A stretch of 64,000 nucleotides of DNA from Arthrobacter sp. H16F315 (GCF_024124825.1 NZ_JAMXSS010000002.1:3224001-3288000), one strand, 5' to 3'; positions 47,088 through 57,001 are shown, numbered from the stretch's first letter. Notes: generated by a model not told the origin, from the sequence alone. Translations and numbers: made by a program.

Positions 47088-48175
47088 CTGTGCATACGGC
47101 TGCTGACCCGGGACAGGTCGGCAGCACCAATCAGGCCGGCATCCGGGCCAAGGGCGGCCAATTCGATGTCCGCCGCCGGGCGGAAGCCGCGGCCGGTGAG
47201 GTTCCGGGCGAAAGCCTTCCGTGCCGGGCCGACCAGTAATTCTCCGGCATCGCAAAGCCCGCCGCCGATCACAAACTTTCCCGGGTCCAGTGCAGCCGCC
47301 AGGTTGGCAAGTCCTAGTCCGAGCCACTCCCCGACTTCCTCGAGCAACTCCCGGGACGTCGCGTCCCCGGCCTTGGCAAGTTCGGTGACAATCACACCGG
47401 TGATGAGTTCGACGCGGCCGTCCACTGCCTTGAGCAGCTCCTGGGCCACCGGGGAATTGGCGGCGGCCAGTTCCCTGGCTTCCCGGCCGAGCGCGTTGCC
47501 GGAAGCATATTGTTCCCAGCAGCCGCGGTTGCCGCATTCGCAGCGGTGCCCGCCGGGCATGATGATCTGGTGGCCGAATTCCCCGGCCACCCCGAAGCGC
47601 CCGCGTTCGATCCGTCCGTCCATCACCATGGCACCGCCGATTCCGGTGCCCAGCGTGATGCACACCAGGCGGTCCTGGCCCTGCCCGGCGCCGAACCGCC
47701 ACTCTGCCCAGGCTGCGGCATCGGCGTCATTGGTCAGCAGTACGGGCCGTCGGAGCAGCCGCTGCAAATTGTCCCGAAGTGGTTCGTTGCGCCAGGCAAG
47801 GTGGGGGCTGAACAGCACGGTGCCGCCGTCGAGGTCCATCCAGCCGGCCGCGCCGATTCCTACCGACCAGACCCGGTGGCCCGCGCCCAATTCCTCGACC
47901 AGCTCCACAATCACCTGTTCGACAGCGCGGGGGTCATCGCCGGGGGTGGACCGCTTGGCCCGGGCCAGGATCCGGCCCTCCGCGTCCACCACACCCGCCG
48001 CCACTTTGGTCCCGCCGATGTCCACGCCGATGGCGAGGCCCTTGCGGCCCAGCCGCAAGTGCTCACGGAACCCCTGCGCGGCCGGTGCGGCGGCGACACC
48101 GGGCAGTGTCCTGCGCCGCCAGGCGGCCGTCCTGCGGTACGGGCCGGGCTGTTGCCCCGGTGTTGGTGTGTGCAT
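47084..48175 (-). CDS. glkA: ROK family sugar kinase (glucokinase type)
   Basis: ATP-dependent hexose kinase of the ROK family. The 363-residue protein has an Arg/Pro-rich start of about 45 residues, then the phosphate loop GVDIGGTKVAAGVVD, NDADAAAWAEWRFGAG, CITLGTGIGGAMV, the substrate motif GEFGHQIIM and the zinc motif CECGNRGCWEQYASG. No DNA-binding domain, so it is a kinase rather than a NagC-type repressor. Glucose is the likely substrate but not proven. Ends 4 bases into the convergent neighbour. Confidence 0.88.
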   Translation of the reverse strand: MHTPTPGQQPGPYRRTAAWRRRTLPGVAAAPAAQGFREHLRLGRKGLAIGVDIGGTKVAAGVVDAEGRILARAKRSTPGDDPRAVEQVIVELVEELGAGHRVWSVGIGAAGWMDLDGGTVLFSPHLAWRNEPLRDNLQRLLRRPVLLTNDADAAAWAEWRFGAGQGQDRLVCITLGTGIGGAMVMDGRIERGRFGVAGEFGHQIIMPGGHRCECGNRGCWEQYASGNALGREARELAAANSPVAQELLKAVDGRVELITGVIVTELAKAGDATSRELLEEVGEWLGLGLANLAAALDPGKFVIGGGLCDAGELLVGPARKAFARNLTGRGFRPAADIELAALGPDAGLIGAADLSRVSSRMHS

Positions 48176-48348
48176 GATTCCCTATCCTATTCGCCCCGGC
48201 ACCCGGGCGCCGTCCCGCGCGGCTTGGCAACGGAGCCGCCAAACCGTAAAGTTACCCGCCAGTAGGTGTGGTGGAAAGCACACACCGAGGGCCACATACT
48301 AGTCTTGGAAGTACCCCTCACGGGTCCATGGAAATCAAAGGAGCTACC

Positions 48349-50169
48349 GTGCGAGAATTCAGTGTCCCGCCCCTAGTCAACGTCCCGCCGGAAATGAACG
48401 CCACGGACCTGGTCCTGCGCCAGGCGGCGAAGGCTTCCGACCCGGCCCTCTTCTCCCGCCTTGACGCGGCCGGAGCGTGGCAGGACGTCCGGGCCACCGA
48501 CTTCCTCGCCGATGTTTCGCTGCTCGCCAAGGGACTGATGGCCAGCGGCGTCGGTGCCGGCGACAGGGTTGGCATTATGTCGCGCACCCGCTACGAATGG
48601 TCCCTGATTGACTTCGCCATTTGGTTCGCCGGCGCCGTCTCCGTCCCGATCTACGAGACCTCCTCGCCCTCCCAGGTTGCGTGGAACCTCGGAGATTCCG
48701 GCGCCGTCGCAGCGTTCGGCGAGTCCGACCACCACGAAAACATCATCCGGCAGGCCGCCACGTCCGAGAACCTTACGGCGCTGGCACATGTTTGGCAGCT
48801 TGCGGGAACGGGCCTCGATGAGGTCCGCGCTGCAGGCGCCGCAATCAGCGACGAGGACCTGGAGGCGCGGCGCAGCCTCGCTTCCCTCAAGGACCTCGCC
48901 ACCATCATTTACACCTCGGGCACCACAGGGCGGCCCAAGGGCTGCGAGCTGACCCACGGCAACTTCGTTGAACTCTCCGAAAACGCGCTGGCGACCTCGT
49001 TGAACACGATCGTCCACGAACAGGCAAGGACAATTATGTTCCTGCCCCTCGCCCACGTGTTTGCGCGTTTCATTTCGGTGCTCGCCGTGGCCGCCGGCGT
49101 CACGGTGGCGCACACTCCCGACATCAAAAACCTCTTGCCGGACCTGCAGAGCTACAAGCCAACCTTCATCCTCGCGGTGCCGCGGGTCTTTGAGAAGGTC
49201 TACAACTCGGCACTGACCAAGGCAGAGGACGGCGGCAAGGGCGCCATCTTCCACCGCGCAGCGGACACCGCCATCGAATTCTCCCGCGCCCGCCAGGCCG
49301 GCAGGATCGGATTGGGCCTCAGGGTCAAGCACGCCGTCTTCGACAAACTCGTTTACGGCAAGCTCCGCGCGGCCATGGGCGGCGAGGTGGCGCACGCCGT
49401 CTCCGGCGGCGGACCGCTGGGCGAACGGCTGGGGCACTTCTTCCAGGGCATTGGGATGCAGATCCTGGAGGGCTACGGGCTGACCGAGACCACGGCCCCG
49501 GTGACGGTCAACACTCCGAACCTGATCAAGATCGGCACGGTCGGCGCCCCGATTCCCGGGAATGCCGTGAGAATTGCCGACGACGGCGAGATCCTCGCCA
49601 AGGGCGTCTGCGTTATGAGCGGCTACTTTAAGCGCGCGGACCTGACTGCGGAGTCGTTTACGGACGGCTGGTTCCGAACCGGCGACATCGGACAGCTCGA
49701 TGAGCAGGGCTTCCTGACCATCACCGGACGCAAAAAGGAAATCATCGTCACGGCCAGCGGCAAAAACGTTGTGCCCGCGCTGCTGGAAGACCAGATCCGT
49801 GCCGACGCCCTCGTCTCCCAAGTACTTGTAGTCGGTGACAACCGCCCCTTTATCGGCGCACTGGTAACCCTCGACGAAGAGGCGCTTCCCGGCTGGCTGC
49901 ACCGCCACGGACTGCCTGCCGGCACCACCCTCGCCGAAGCGACCGACAACCCGGCGGTCAAAGCCGCCGTCCAGGACCTCATCAACGGTGCTAACCAGTC
50001 GGTCTCCAAGGCCGAGGCGATCAAGTCATTCCGGATTGTCGCCGCGGACTTCACTGAGGCTTCCGGGCACCTGACTCCGTCGATGAAGGTCAAGCGCGCC
50101 CAGGTGATGAAGGACTACGAGCAGGTCATCGAAGAAATGTACGGCACACCCCGTCCCAGCCAGGTTTAG
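48349..50169 (+). CDS. Long-chain fatty acid-CoA ligase (FadD15-like)
   Basis: Activates fatty acids to acyl-CoA through an acyl-adenylate. GTG at 48349 (VREFSVPPLVNVPPEMNATD) with AAAGGAGC upstream gives 606 residues. AMP-binding motifs: IIYTSGTTGRPKGCELTHGN, ILEGYGLTETTAPVTVN, GWFRTGDIGQLDEQGFLTITGRKKEIIVTASGKNV. FadD15 of mycobacteria is the nearest well-known match and also follows this part of the chromosome. Single gene, divergent from the ROK kinase, ended by a strong terminator. Confidence 0.9.
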   Translation: MREFSVPPLVNVPPEMNATDLVLRQAAKASDPALFSRLDAAGAWQDVRATDFLADVSLLAKGLMASGVGAGDRVGIMSRTRYEWSLIDFAIWFAGAVSVPIYETSSPSQVAWNLGDSGAVAAFGESDHHENIIRQAATSENLTALAHVWQLAGTGLDEVRAAGAAISDEDLEARRSLASLKDLATIIYTSGTTGRPKGCELTHGNFVELSENALATSLNTIVHEQARTIMFLPLAHVFARFISVLAVAAGVTVAHTPDIKNLLPDLQSYKPTFILAVPRVFEKVYNSALTKAEDGGKGAIFHRAADTAIEFSRARQAGRIGLGLRVKHAVFDKLVYGKLRAAMGGEVAHAVSGGGPLGERLGHFFQGIGMQILEGYGLTETTAPVTVNTPNLIKIGTVGAPIPGNAVRIADDGEILAKGVCVMSGYFKRADLTAESFTDGWFRTGDIGQLDEQGFLTITGRKKEIIVTASGKNVVPALLEDQIRADALVSQVLVVGDNRPFIGALVTLDEEALPGWLHRHGLPAGTTLAEATDNPAVKAAVQDLINGANQSVSKAEAIKSFRIVAADFTEASGHLTPSMKVKRAQVMKDYEQVIEEMYGTPRPSQV

Positions 50170-50177
50170 GCAGCACG

Positions 50178-50215
50178 GCAAAGGGACCTTCCGCTTCGGC
50201 GGAGGGTCCCTTTGC
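50178..50215. terminator. Two-way terminator with UUCG loop between fadD and pyc
   Basis: GCAAAGGGACCTTCCGC (50178-50194), loop TTCG closed by C-G, GCGGAGGGTCCCTTTGC (50199-50215); 17 bp with one G-T pair. A stable cUUCGg tetraloop. Confidence 0.85.
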
Positions 50216-50243
50216 GCGTTCGGCTTGGAGTTGTTCGCTATCG

Positions 50244-53200
50244 CTACTCGACGACGAGCAGCAAGTCCCCGCCCTGGACCTGTTCGACCGCCCCGACGGC
50301 AAGGCGCGAGACCGTGCCGGCGACCGGCGTCGTAATGGATGCTTCCATCTTCATGGCCTCGATCGTGGCGACTGTGTCACCGGCCAGGACGGCCTCGCCG
50401 GCCTTGACTGTCAGCGTGACGGCGCCGGCGAATGGTGCGGCCACCTGGCCCGGTTGGGACGTGTCGGCGCGTTCTGCGGCCTTGACGTTGCTGACGACGG
50501 AACGGTCACGGACCACCACAGGGCGCGACTGGCCGTTGAGCGTGCACATCACGGTGCGCATGCCCTTCTCGTCAGGTTCGGAGACCGCTTCGAGCGAGGC
50601 GATCAGGCGCACACCCTTCTCCAGCTCGATTTCGTGCTCGGCGCCGCGCTGCAGCCCGAACAGGTAGTCGCGGGTGTCCAGCACCGAGAGGTTGCCGTAG
50701 GTCTCCACGCTCTTCTGGTAGTCCTTGGTGGGCCCGGCAAAGAGCAGCCGGTTGAGGGTCTGCTGCACGGTCCTGGAATCGCCCTTGAGTGCTGCACTGT
50801 CCTCGGCGCTGAGCTCGACGTCGCGGACCTTGAGGGTGCGGCCCTGCAAGGCCTTGGTGCGGAACGGTTCCGGCCAGCCGCCGGGAGGATCGCCGAGCTC
50901 ACCGGACAGGAAGCCGATCACTGAATCCGGGACGTCGTAATTTTGCGGGTTCTCGTTGAAGTCGGCCGGGTCGGCATTGAGCCCCACCAGGTGCAGCGCG
51001 AGGTCGCCGACGACCTTGGAGGACGGGGTGACTTTCACCAGCCGGCCAAGGATCCGGTCCGCGGCGGTGTACATGTCCTCGATCGCCTCGAACCGTTCAC
51101 CGAGTCCGAGCGCAATCGCCTGCTGGCGCAGGTTGGAGAGCTGGCCGCCGGGGATTTCATGCCGGTAGACCCGGCCCGTGGGGCCCGGAAGCCCGGACTC
51201 AAACGGGGCGTAGACCCGGCGGACGGCCTCCCAGTACGGTTCCAGGGCACACACGTTGGCAAGGCTCAAGCCGGTATCGCGCGGCGTGTGGGCCAGCGCG
51301 GCGACCAATGCGGAGGCGGAGGGCTGGCTGGTGGTGCCGGCCAGCGAGGCGGAAGCGACGTCGACGGCGTCCACTCCGGCGTCCACCGCGGCCAGCAGCG
51401 TGGCCAGCTGGCCGCCCGCGGTGTCGTGGGTGTGCAGGTGGACCGGGAGGTCAAAATTCTCCCGCAGGGCCGTCACGAGGCGGGCAGCGGCCGCCGGGCG
51501 CAGCAGCCCGGCCATGTCCTTGATCGCCAGGATATGCGCGCCGGCGTCGACGATCCGCTGCGCCAGCTCCAGGTAGTAGTCAAGCGTGTAAAGCGTCTCG
51601 TCCGGGTCCAGCATGTCAGCGGTGTAGCACAGCGCCACCTCCGCGACGGCAGTGCCGGTCTCGCGGACGGCACGGATGGCCGGGGCCATCTGGTTCACGT
51701 CGTTGAGCGCGTCGAAGATCCGGAAGATATCGATGCCGGTGGCGGCGGCCTCGTTGACAAAGGCCACGGTGACCTCCTCCGGGTACGGGGTGTAGCCGAC
51801 CGTGTTGCGGCCGCGAAGGAGCATCTGCAGGCAGACGTTCGGCAACGCTTTGCGCAGCGCTGCCAGCCGGTCCCAGGGATCCTCACCGAGGAACCTCAAG
51901 GCGACATCGTAAGTGGCACCGCCCCAGGCCTCGACCGAGAGCAGCTCGGGAAGGAGGCTGGACACCGCCGGTCCGGCCGCCACCAGGTCGCGGGTGCGTA
52001 CGCGGGTGGCGAGCAGGGACTGGTGCGCGTCGCGGAACGTGGTGTCAGTGACGGCGACTGCATCCTGTTCGCGCAGGGCTTTGGCGAATCCTTCGGGCCC
52101 CAGCTGCAGCAGCCGCTGCCGGGAGCCCTGCCGGGGTGCGGCATCGGTGAGGGCAGGAAGCTTGGCGGCCGGATCGCTGTGGACCATGAGTTCGCCGTTG
52201 GGCTTGTTCACCGTGACTTCGGCGAGCCAGGTCAGCAGCTTCGTGCCGCGGTCCGCTGAGACGCGGGCCTTGAGCAGCTCGGGCCGTTCGTCAATAAAGG
52301 ACGTGGCCACGTTGCCGGCGATGAAGTCGGGGTCGTCCAGGACGGCCTGCAGGAAAGAGATGTTGGTGGAGACGCCGCGGATGCGGAACTCGGCGAGGGC
52401 ACGGCGTGCCCTGGCCACCGCTGCCGGATACTCCCGCCCGCGGCAGGTCAGTTTCACCAGCATCGAGTCAAAGTGCGGGCTGATCTCCGCGCCGGAATAG
52501 ACGGTGCCGCCGTCGAGCCGAACGCCGGCGCCGCCGGCCGAACGGTAGCCGGTGATCTTGCCGACGTCGGGACGGAAGCCATTGGCCGGGTCCTCAGTGG
52601 TGATGCGGCATTGCAGTGCGGCACCCTTGAGCTGGACCGTCTCCTGCGACAAACCCAGGTCCGCGAGCGTCTCACCGGCGGCGATGCGCAGCTGCGCCTG
52701 GACGAGGTCGACGTCGGTAACCTCCTCGGTGACGGTGTGCTCGACCTGGATCCGGGGGTTCATTTCGATAAAGACGTGCTGGCCTGCCCGCTCCCCCACA
52801 GTGTCGATAAGGAATTCCACGGTGCCGGCGTTGACGTAGTTCAGCGCCTTGGCGAACTTCACGGCGTCGCGGTAGAGCGCCTGCCGGATGCCTTCGTCGA
52901 GGTTAGGCGCCGGGGCGATCTCGATGACCTTCTGGTGGCGGCGCTGGATGGAGCAGTCACGTTCGAAGAGGTGCATCACGTTGCCCTCCGCATCGGCCAG
53001 GATCTGGACCTCGATGTGGCGGGGACGCAGAACGGCCTGCTCCAGGAACATAGTGGGGTCGCCAAAGGCCGCGTCGGCTTCGCGCATGGCTGCCTGCAGC
53101 GCTTCGGGAAGGGCATCGCGGGTGTCGACGCGGCGCATGCCGCGCCCGCCGCCGCCGGCGACGGCCTTGGCGAAGATGGGGAAGCCAATCACGTCGGCGG

Positions 53201-53639
53201 CTGCGATGAGTTCGTCAAGGTCTTTCGAGGGCTGGCTGGACTTCAGCACCGGCACCCCGGCCTTGCGGGCGGCCTCCAGGGCGGCGACCTTGTTGCCGGC
53301 AAGTTCCAATACGTCCGCCGGTGGACCCACAAAGGTGATACCCGCTTCCACGGCGGCCCGTGCCAACCGCGGATTCTCGGAGAGGAATCCGTAGCCGGGG
53401 TAGATGGCGTCCGCCCCGGACTCCTTCGCCACCCGGACCACCTCGTCGACGTCGAGGTAGGCCCGGACGGGGTGGCCCTCTTCACCAATCAGATATGCCT
53501 CGTCGGCCTTCTGGCGGTGGATGGAGTTGCGGTCCTCATGGGGGAAGACGGCAACGGTCTTGGCGCCTAGCTCGTAGCTGGCGCGGAAGGCGCGGATCGC
53601 GATTTCGCCGCGGTTGGCCACAAGAATCTTCGAAAACAT
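50244..53639 (-). CDS. pyc: Pyruvate carboxylase
   Basis: Biotin enzyme that carboxylates pyruvate to oxaloacetate, refilling the TCA cycle. The 1131-residue chain has, in order, a biotin carboxylase domain (FSKILVANRGEIAIRAFRAS; GGGGRGMR; FIEMNPRIQVEHTVTEE) and the carboxyltransferase domain from about residue 520 (DTTFRDAHQSLLATRVRTRD with the metal-binding Asp; HTHDTAGGQ). A C-terminal biotinyl domain follows with the target Lys in IEAMKMEASI. Complete and in frame. Divergent from parA across 336 bp. Confidence 0.96.
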   Translation of the reverse strand: MFSKILVANRGEIAIRAFRASYELGAKTVAVFPHEDRNSIHRQKADEAYLIGEEGHPVRAYLDVDEVVRVAKESGADAIYPGYGFLSENPRLARAAVEAGITFVGPPADVLELAGNKVAALEAARKAGVPVLKSSQPSKDLDELIAAADVIGFPIFAKAVAGGGGRGMRRVDTRDALPEALQAAMREADAAFGDPTMFLEQAVLRPRHIEVQILADAEGNVMHLFERDCSIQRRHQKVIEIAPAPNLDEGIRQALYRDAVKFAKALNYVNAGTVEFLIDTVGERAGQHVFIEMNPRIQVEHTVTEEVTDVDLVQAQLRIAAGETLADLGLSQETVQLKGAALQCRITTEDPANGFRPDVGKITGYRSAGGAGVRLDGGTVYSGAEISPHFDSMLVKLTCRGREYPAAVARARRALAEFRIRGVSTNISFLQAVLDDPDFIAGNVATSFIDERPELLKARVSADRGTKLLTWLAEVTVNKPNGELMVHSDPAAKLPALTDAAPRQGSRQRLLQLGPEGFAKALREQDAVAVTDTTFRDAHQSLLATRVRTRDLVAAGPAVSSLLPELLSVEAWGGATYDVALRFLGEDPWDRLAALRKALPNVCLQMLLRGRNTVGYTPYPEEVTVAFVNEAAATGIDIFRIFDALNDVNQMAPAIRAVRETGTAVAEVALCYTADMLDPDETLYTLDYYLELAQRIVDAGAHILAIKDMAGLLRPAAAARLVTALRENFDLPVHLHTHDTAGGQLATLLAAVDAGVDAVDVASASLAGTTSQPSASALVAALAHTPRDTGLSLANVCALEPYWEAVRRVYAPFESGLPGPTGRVYRHEIPGGQLSNLRQQAIALGLGERFEAIEDMYTAADRILGRLVKVTPSSKVVGDLALHLVGLNADPADFNENPQNYDVPDSVIGFLSGELGDPPGGWPEPFRTKALQGRTLKVRDVELSAEDSAALKGDSRTVQQTLNRLLFAGPTKDYQKSVETYGNLSVLDTRDYLFGLQRGAEHEIELEKGVRLIASLEAVSEPDEKGMRTVMCTLNGQSRPVVVRDRSVVSNVKAAERADTSQPGQVAAPFAGAVTLTVKAGEAVLAGDTVATIEAMKMEASITTPVAGTVSRLAVGAVEQVQGGDLLLVVE

Positions 53640-53975
53640 ACTTCTCCTGCATCATCGCGGGTTTACCGGTAATTGCTCACAGTGTCCAAGACGTGGCCGG
53701 ATAAACACAAATCTTTGTGGCGACCGTCACAGCGATGCGCGTCACGTATGCCGGTTTTGGCAGGCATGGTTGGCAGGCAGATCAGGCGAGGCCAGGCGCC
53801 GGACGCCGATGCAGCTTCGCCATGATCTGCCGCCCCGGCATCCGATGACGCAGGATTCAGGCAGCGGGCAACATATGATGAAGGGGTGGGTGGCGTATGT
53901 TCGCCCCGGCTCCGGAGAACGCGGGAGCCGGCAGGACCCCGTCCCGGCAACCGGCGTTAGGTATTGGTTTTTCAA
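53640..53975. other. Gene-free stretch between divergent pyc and parA
   Basis: 336 bp carrying promoters for both neighbours, not placed precisely. One GTCACAGCG (53726-53734) matches the MtrA unit but has no second copy at the right spacing. No small ORF with a good RBS was found. Confidence 0.5.
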
Positions 53976-54823
53976 GTGCAAGTAGTCAGCATCAGCAGCC
54001 TCAAAGGCGGCGTCGGCAAAACATCGGTGACCACTGGACTGGCGTCCGCGGCATTGGCCGCCGGCATCCCCACCCTCGTCGTCGACCTTGACCCGCACGC
54101 CGATGCGAGCACGGCGCTCGGCGTCCAGCCAGGGGAACAGCTGGACATCGGCCGGATGCTTAAGGCCCCCGGCGCGCCCGCCTGGCAGAGAACGTGGTCC
54201 CCAGCGGCTGGGTGGAACGCGCTGCCGCCGCCGGCGGAGCTCCCGCTGGCCCGGCATTACCGATTCTGGATGTGGCCGTGGGTTCCGCTTACACTGGCAT
54301 CTACGACCGACCCGATTTGGGTCGACGCGACCTTCGCCGGCTCTCCGCTGTGCTTTCCGGAGCGCAGAAGTACGAGCTGGTACTCGTAGACTGCCCGCCC
54401 TCGCTGAACGGGCTCACGCGGATGGCGTGGTCCGCCAGCGACAAAGTCACGCTCGTCGCCGAGCCCGGACTGTTCTCGGTCGCCGGCACGGAGCGCACCA
54501 TGCGTGCAATCCAGCTGTTCCGCCAGGAGTTCGCCCCAAACCTCTCCCCCGCAGGCATTGTGGCCAACCGGGTGCGGACCGGTTCCGCCGAGCACACGTT
54601 CCGGCTCGCCGAGATGGACTCCATGTTCGGCCCGCTGCTGCTCTCACCGCACATTCCGGAACAGGCCAACTGGCAGCAGATCCAGGGTGCCGCCCACTCC
54701 ATCCACCACTGGCCCGGGGACTCGGCGAAAAACGCAGCCGCACTCTTTGATGCCCTGCTGGCCAACCTGTTAACCGCTGACGGCCGGCAAAACGCCGGGG
54801 TCCGGGACCGCCGTCAGCGCTGA
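53976..54823 (+). pseudogene. Orphan ParA/Soj-like ATPase, frameshifted as sequenced
   Basis: ParA-family ATPase. From GTG 53976: VQVVSISSLKGGVGKTSVTT with the deviant Walker A KGGVGKT, then VVDLDPHADASTALG. After LDIGRMLKAP the frame changes; the other frame carries RLAENVVPSGWVERAAAAGG, LVLVDCPPSLNGLTRMA and VANRVRTGSAEHTFRL to the stop. One extra C (run 54166-54170 or 54177-54179) would join them into about 282 residues. No parB is next to it, so it is an orphan; relatives such as PldP affect division-site choice. Probably sequencing error rather than decay. Starts could also be TTG 53964. Confidence 0.82.
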
Positions 54824-54874
54824 GCAGACCGGCCCGGGCGGACGCAGGCCTCCGAACAGACGCACCCACCACGG

Positions 54875-54908
54875 CAAAGGCCGCCTTCCCTGCGGAAGGC
54901 GGCCTTTG
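54875..54908. terminator. Two-way terminator between parA and resR
   Basis: CAAAGGCCGCCTTCC (54875-54889), loop CTGC, GGAAGGCGGCCTTTG (54894-54908). Perfect 15-bp stem between convergent genes. Confidence 0.85.
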
Positions 54909-54923
54909 TTGTGCTCGCGGAAC

Positions 54924-55520
54924 TTAACTGATCTTGCGGGTGGCCCGCCGCTTGCTGAGTTCGTCGTCGGGGAACGAGAGATCACTGACGTGTTCACTGG
55001 GAAGCGCCGCGAGGCTGCCCTCGACTTCGCGCCAGACCCGGCCGACGGCGATCCCGAAGACGCCTTGTCCACCCTGGACCAGGTCAATGACTTCGTCTGC
55101 CGAGGTGCACTCGTACACGCTGGCACCGTCGCTCATGAGGGTGATCTGGGCGAGGTCCTCGACGCCGCGCTCCCGGAGATGCTCGACGGCCGAGCGAATC
55201 TGCTGGAGGGACACGCCGGTGTCCAGGAGGCGCTTGACGACTTTGAGGACCAGGATGTCCCGGAAACCGTATAGGCGCTGGGAACCCGAACCGGCGGCAC
55301 CGCGGACGGCAGGCTCCACCAGCCCGGTACGCGCCCAGTAGTCCAGTTGACGGTAGGTGATGCCGGCTGCCTTGCAGGCCGTCGGGCCCCGATAGCCCGC
55401 ATCCTCATCCAGCACTGGAAGATCCTCGGTGAACAGCAGGCCCTGGGCACCGCTGGCGGGCATGGCCGCACCAGCTGCCGGGGGCTGCTTGAGCTCGCCT
55501 GCTTCGCCTTTCGGACTCAC
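54924..55520 (-). CDS. MerR-family regulator (ResR / Rv1830-like)
   Basis: DNA-binding regulator. GTG at 55520 (VSPKGEAGELKQPPAAG) with a strong AAGGAGGA site gives 198 residues. MerR helix-turn-helix at about 47-85: GPTACKAAGITYRQLDYWARTGLVEP, then GFRDILVLKVVKRLLDTGVSLQQIRSAVEHLRERG and a C-terminal effector-like region. Order garA, MerR, bifunctional nuclease, MerR equals Rv1827-Rv1830 in M. tuberculosis, where Rv1830 (ResR) influences growth and drug resilience. Upstream it has the same 10-mer as ftsZ. Confidence 0.88.
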   Translation of the reverse strand: MSPKGEAGELKQPPAAGAAMPASGAQGLLFTEDLPVLDEDAGYRGPTACKAAGITYRQLDYWARTGLVEPAVRGAAGSGSQRLYGFRDILVLKVVKRLLDTGVSLQQIRSAVEHLRERGVEDLAQITLMSDGASVYECTSADEVIDLVQGGQGVFGIAVGRVWREVEGSLAALPSEHVSDLSFPDDELSKRRATRKIS

Positions 55521-55756
55521 GTGGATCCTCCTTGTTATGGCTCCCCTGCGGAAAATGCAGCAACAACCGGTTATTCCTACTTGAACAACACACGGACGGA
55601 TCAAATCCATCCGTGTGATTCTGCCGGGGCCGCACCTCCCAGTGTGAGCCCAGTGGCTGCCTGCGTGCAACGGGAACTTCTACTCCGACGTTAGGCCTGC
55701 CGCGGCCCAAGGTCAAAGACGTTCGGGGTATTCCGGGGGCGTGTCGAAACTTTCAC

Positions 55757-55775
55757 CCTCAACTTTAACCTTAGC
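55757..55775 (-). promoter_or_regulatory. Candidate operator upstream of resR sharing a 10-mer with ftsZ
   Basis: TTTAACCTTA (55764-55773) is identical to 18667-18676 upstream of ftsZ. It lies just past the stop of the nuclease gene, about 240 bases before the resR start, in a 261-bp gap that otherwise shows no gene. Confidence 0.45.
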
Positions 55776-55781
55776 GTGACA

Positions 55782-56285
55782 TTAGCCCGCAAAATCTTCG
55801 GGTTCCACGTCGTCCAGGAACTCCCGGAACCGGCGCAACTCACCCTCTTCGTCGACGGCTGGACCCGCCTGGGTGTCCTCACCCTCGTCGTGTTCGGCAA
55901 TCCGGACACCGGCCTCTTCCATCACGGCGTCGGCGCACCAGATCCGGCACTTGGCCCGGAGGGCCAATGCCAGGGCATCGGAGGCCCGGGAGCTGACGGT
56001 GGTCCCGTTTTCGAACTGGAGCTGCCCATAGAAGATGTTGTCTTCCACGGCCACAATGTTCACACTGACGATCGTGTGGCCGAGGGATTCGACGACGTCG
56101 ATCAGCAGGTCATGTGTCATGGGCCGCGGCGGCACCACCCCCTGCTGGGCCAGGGCGATGGCGCTGGCCTCAGGGGTGCCGATCCAGATCGGCACATGCC
56201 GCTCCCCGTGGATCTCACGCAGCAGGACGAGGGGCTGGTTGGAGGGAAGCTCAATCCGCACGCCGACAATTTCGACCTCAATCAT
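55782..56285 (-). CDS. Bifunctional nuclease family protein (DUF151)
   Basis: ATG at 56285 overlaps the ftsR stop by one base (TGATG) and gives 167 residues: MIEVEIVGVRIELPSNQPLV, LPIWIGTPEASAIA-like VPIWIGTPEASAIALAQQGV, RPMTHDLLIDVVESLG and ASDALALALRAKCRIWCADAV, the DUF151 pattern. A plant homologue cuts both DNA and RNA; the bacterial role is unknown. It is fixed between the two MerR genes in many actinobacteria, pointing to a shared function. Confidence 0.9.
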   Translation of the reverse strand: MIEVEIVGVRIELPSNQPLVLLREIHGERHVPIWIGTPEASAIALAQQGVVPPRPMTHDLLIDVVESLGHTIVSVNIVAVEDNIFYGQLQFENGTTVSSRASDALALALRAKCRIWCADAVMEEAGVRIAEHDEGEDTQAGPAVDEEGELRRFREFLDDVEPEDFAG

Positions 56286-57001
56286 CAGCTGTCCATTCTC
56301 GAAATGCGATCCTGGACCAGGGCCCGGTGCAGCGTCAGACACAATTCGCTGATCTCGCGGGCGGCCTCGGCGGCGCGGGCTTGGGAGGCTGCATCTTTGC
56401 GGGAGGTCAAAGTGGACACCGCACGCTCAACCAGCCCGAACTCGCGTTCGGCGGCGGCCTGGAATGGGCGCAGGTGCCGCGGTTCCAGGCCGTGTCCCTC
56501 GAGCTGGACGCAGGCGCGTGCCACCTGGAGGGCGTGCTCATCGAAGTTGCCGTCGACGTGGCCGATCAGGCCAAAGCTCAGGAGCGATTCAAGCAGCGGA
56601 ACACTGGCACCGGACTCGGCCCGGAGCTGTTCCGCACTGAGCCGCCGGACCCGGTTGTGCAGTTCAGAAGCGAGCTCCTCGGAGACAATCCGGGGCGAGA
56701 CGGTCACCCCTGGCGGCAGATTGTCCGGCCGTTCGCCGCGGTCGATCGCATCCAGGTAATCCTTGATGACCTTCAACGGCAGGTACTGGTCCCGTTGCAG
56801 GGCCAGCACAAAGCGCAGCCTTTCGACATCGCTGTCGGCGTACTGCCGGTAACCGGCCGGGGTGCGCTGGGGGTTGATCAGCCCCTTTTCCTCAAGGAAG
56901 CGTATTTTTGACGCGGTCATGCTCGGAAAGTCGTCGCTCAACTGAGCCAGGACTTCCCCGATGTTCAGAACCTGGGGTCCGCGCCGCTCCGGTTGTGCCA
57001 T
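56285..57001 (-). CDS. ftsR: MerR-family regulator FtsR
   Basis: DNA-binding regulator; in Corynebacterium glutamicum the homologue next to odhI activates ftsZ. ATG at 57001 (MAQPERRGPQVLNIGEVLAQ) gives 238 residues; a TTG four codons earlier is possible. MerR helix-turn-helix: LNIGEVLAQLSDDFPSMTASKIRFLEEKGLINPQRTPAGYRQYADSDVERL in about the first 65 residues. The long C-terminal domain (about 110-238) is helical and not a known metal or drug sensor. ftsZ lies 38 kb away in this window with a candidate site upstream. Confidence 0.9.
   Translation of the reverse strand: MAQPERRGPQVLNIGEVLAQLSDDFPSMTASKIRFLEEKGLINPQRTPAGYRQYADSDVERLRFVLALQRDQYLPLKVIKDYLDAIDRGERPDNLPPGVTVSPRIVSEELASELHNRVRRLSAEQLRAESGASVPLLESLLSFGLIGHVDGNFDEHALQVARACVQLEGHGLEPRHLRPFQAAAEREFGLVERAVSTLTSRKDAASQARAAEAAREISELCLTLHRALVQDRISRMDS

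Noticed and set aside
53726..53746. MtrA-type site between pyc and parA (GTCACAGCG and a second GTCACG)
   Set aside because: The two units are 15 bases apart instead of 9 and no further copies are in phase.
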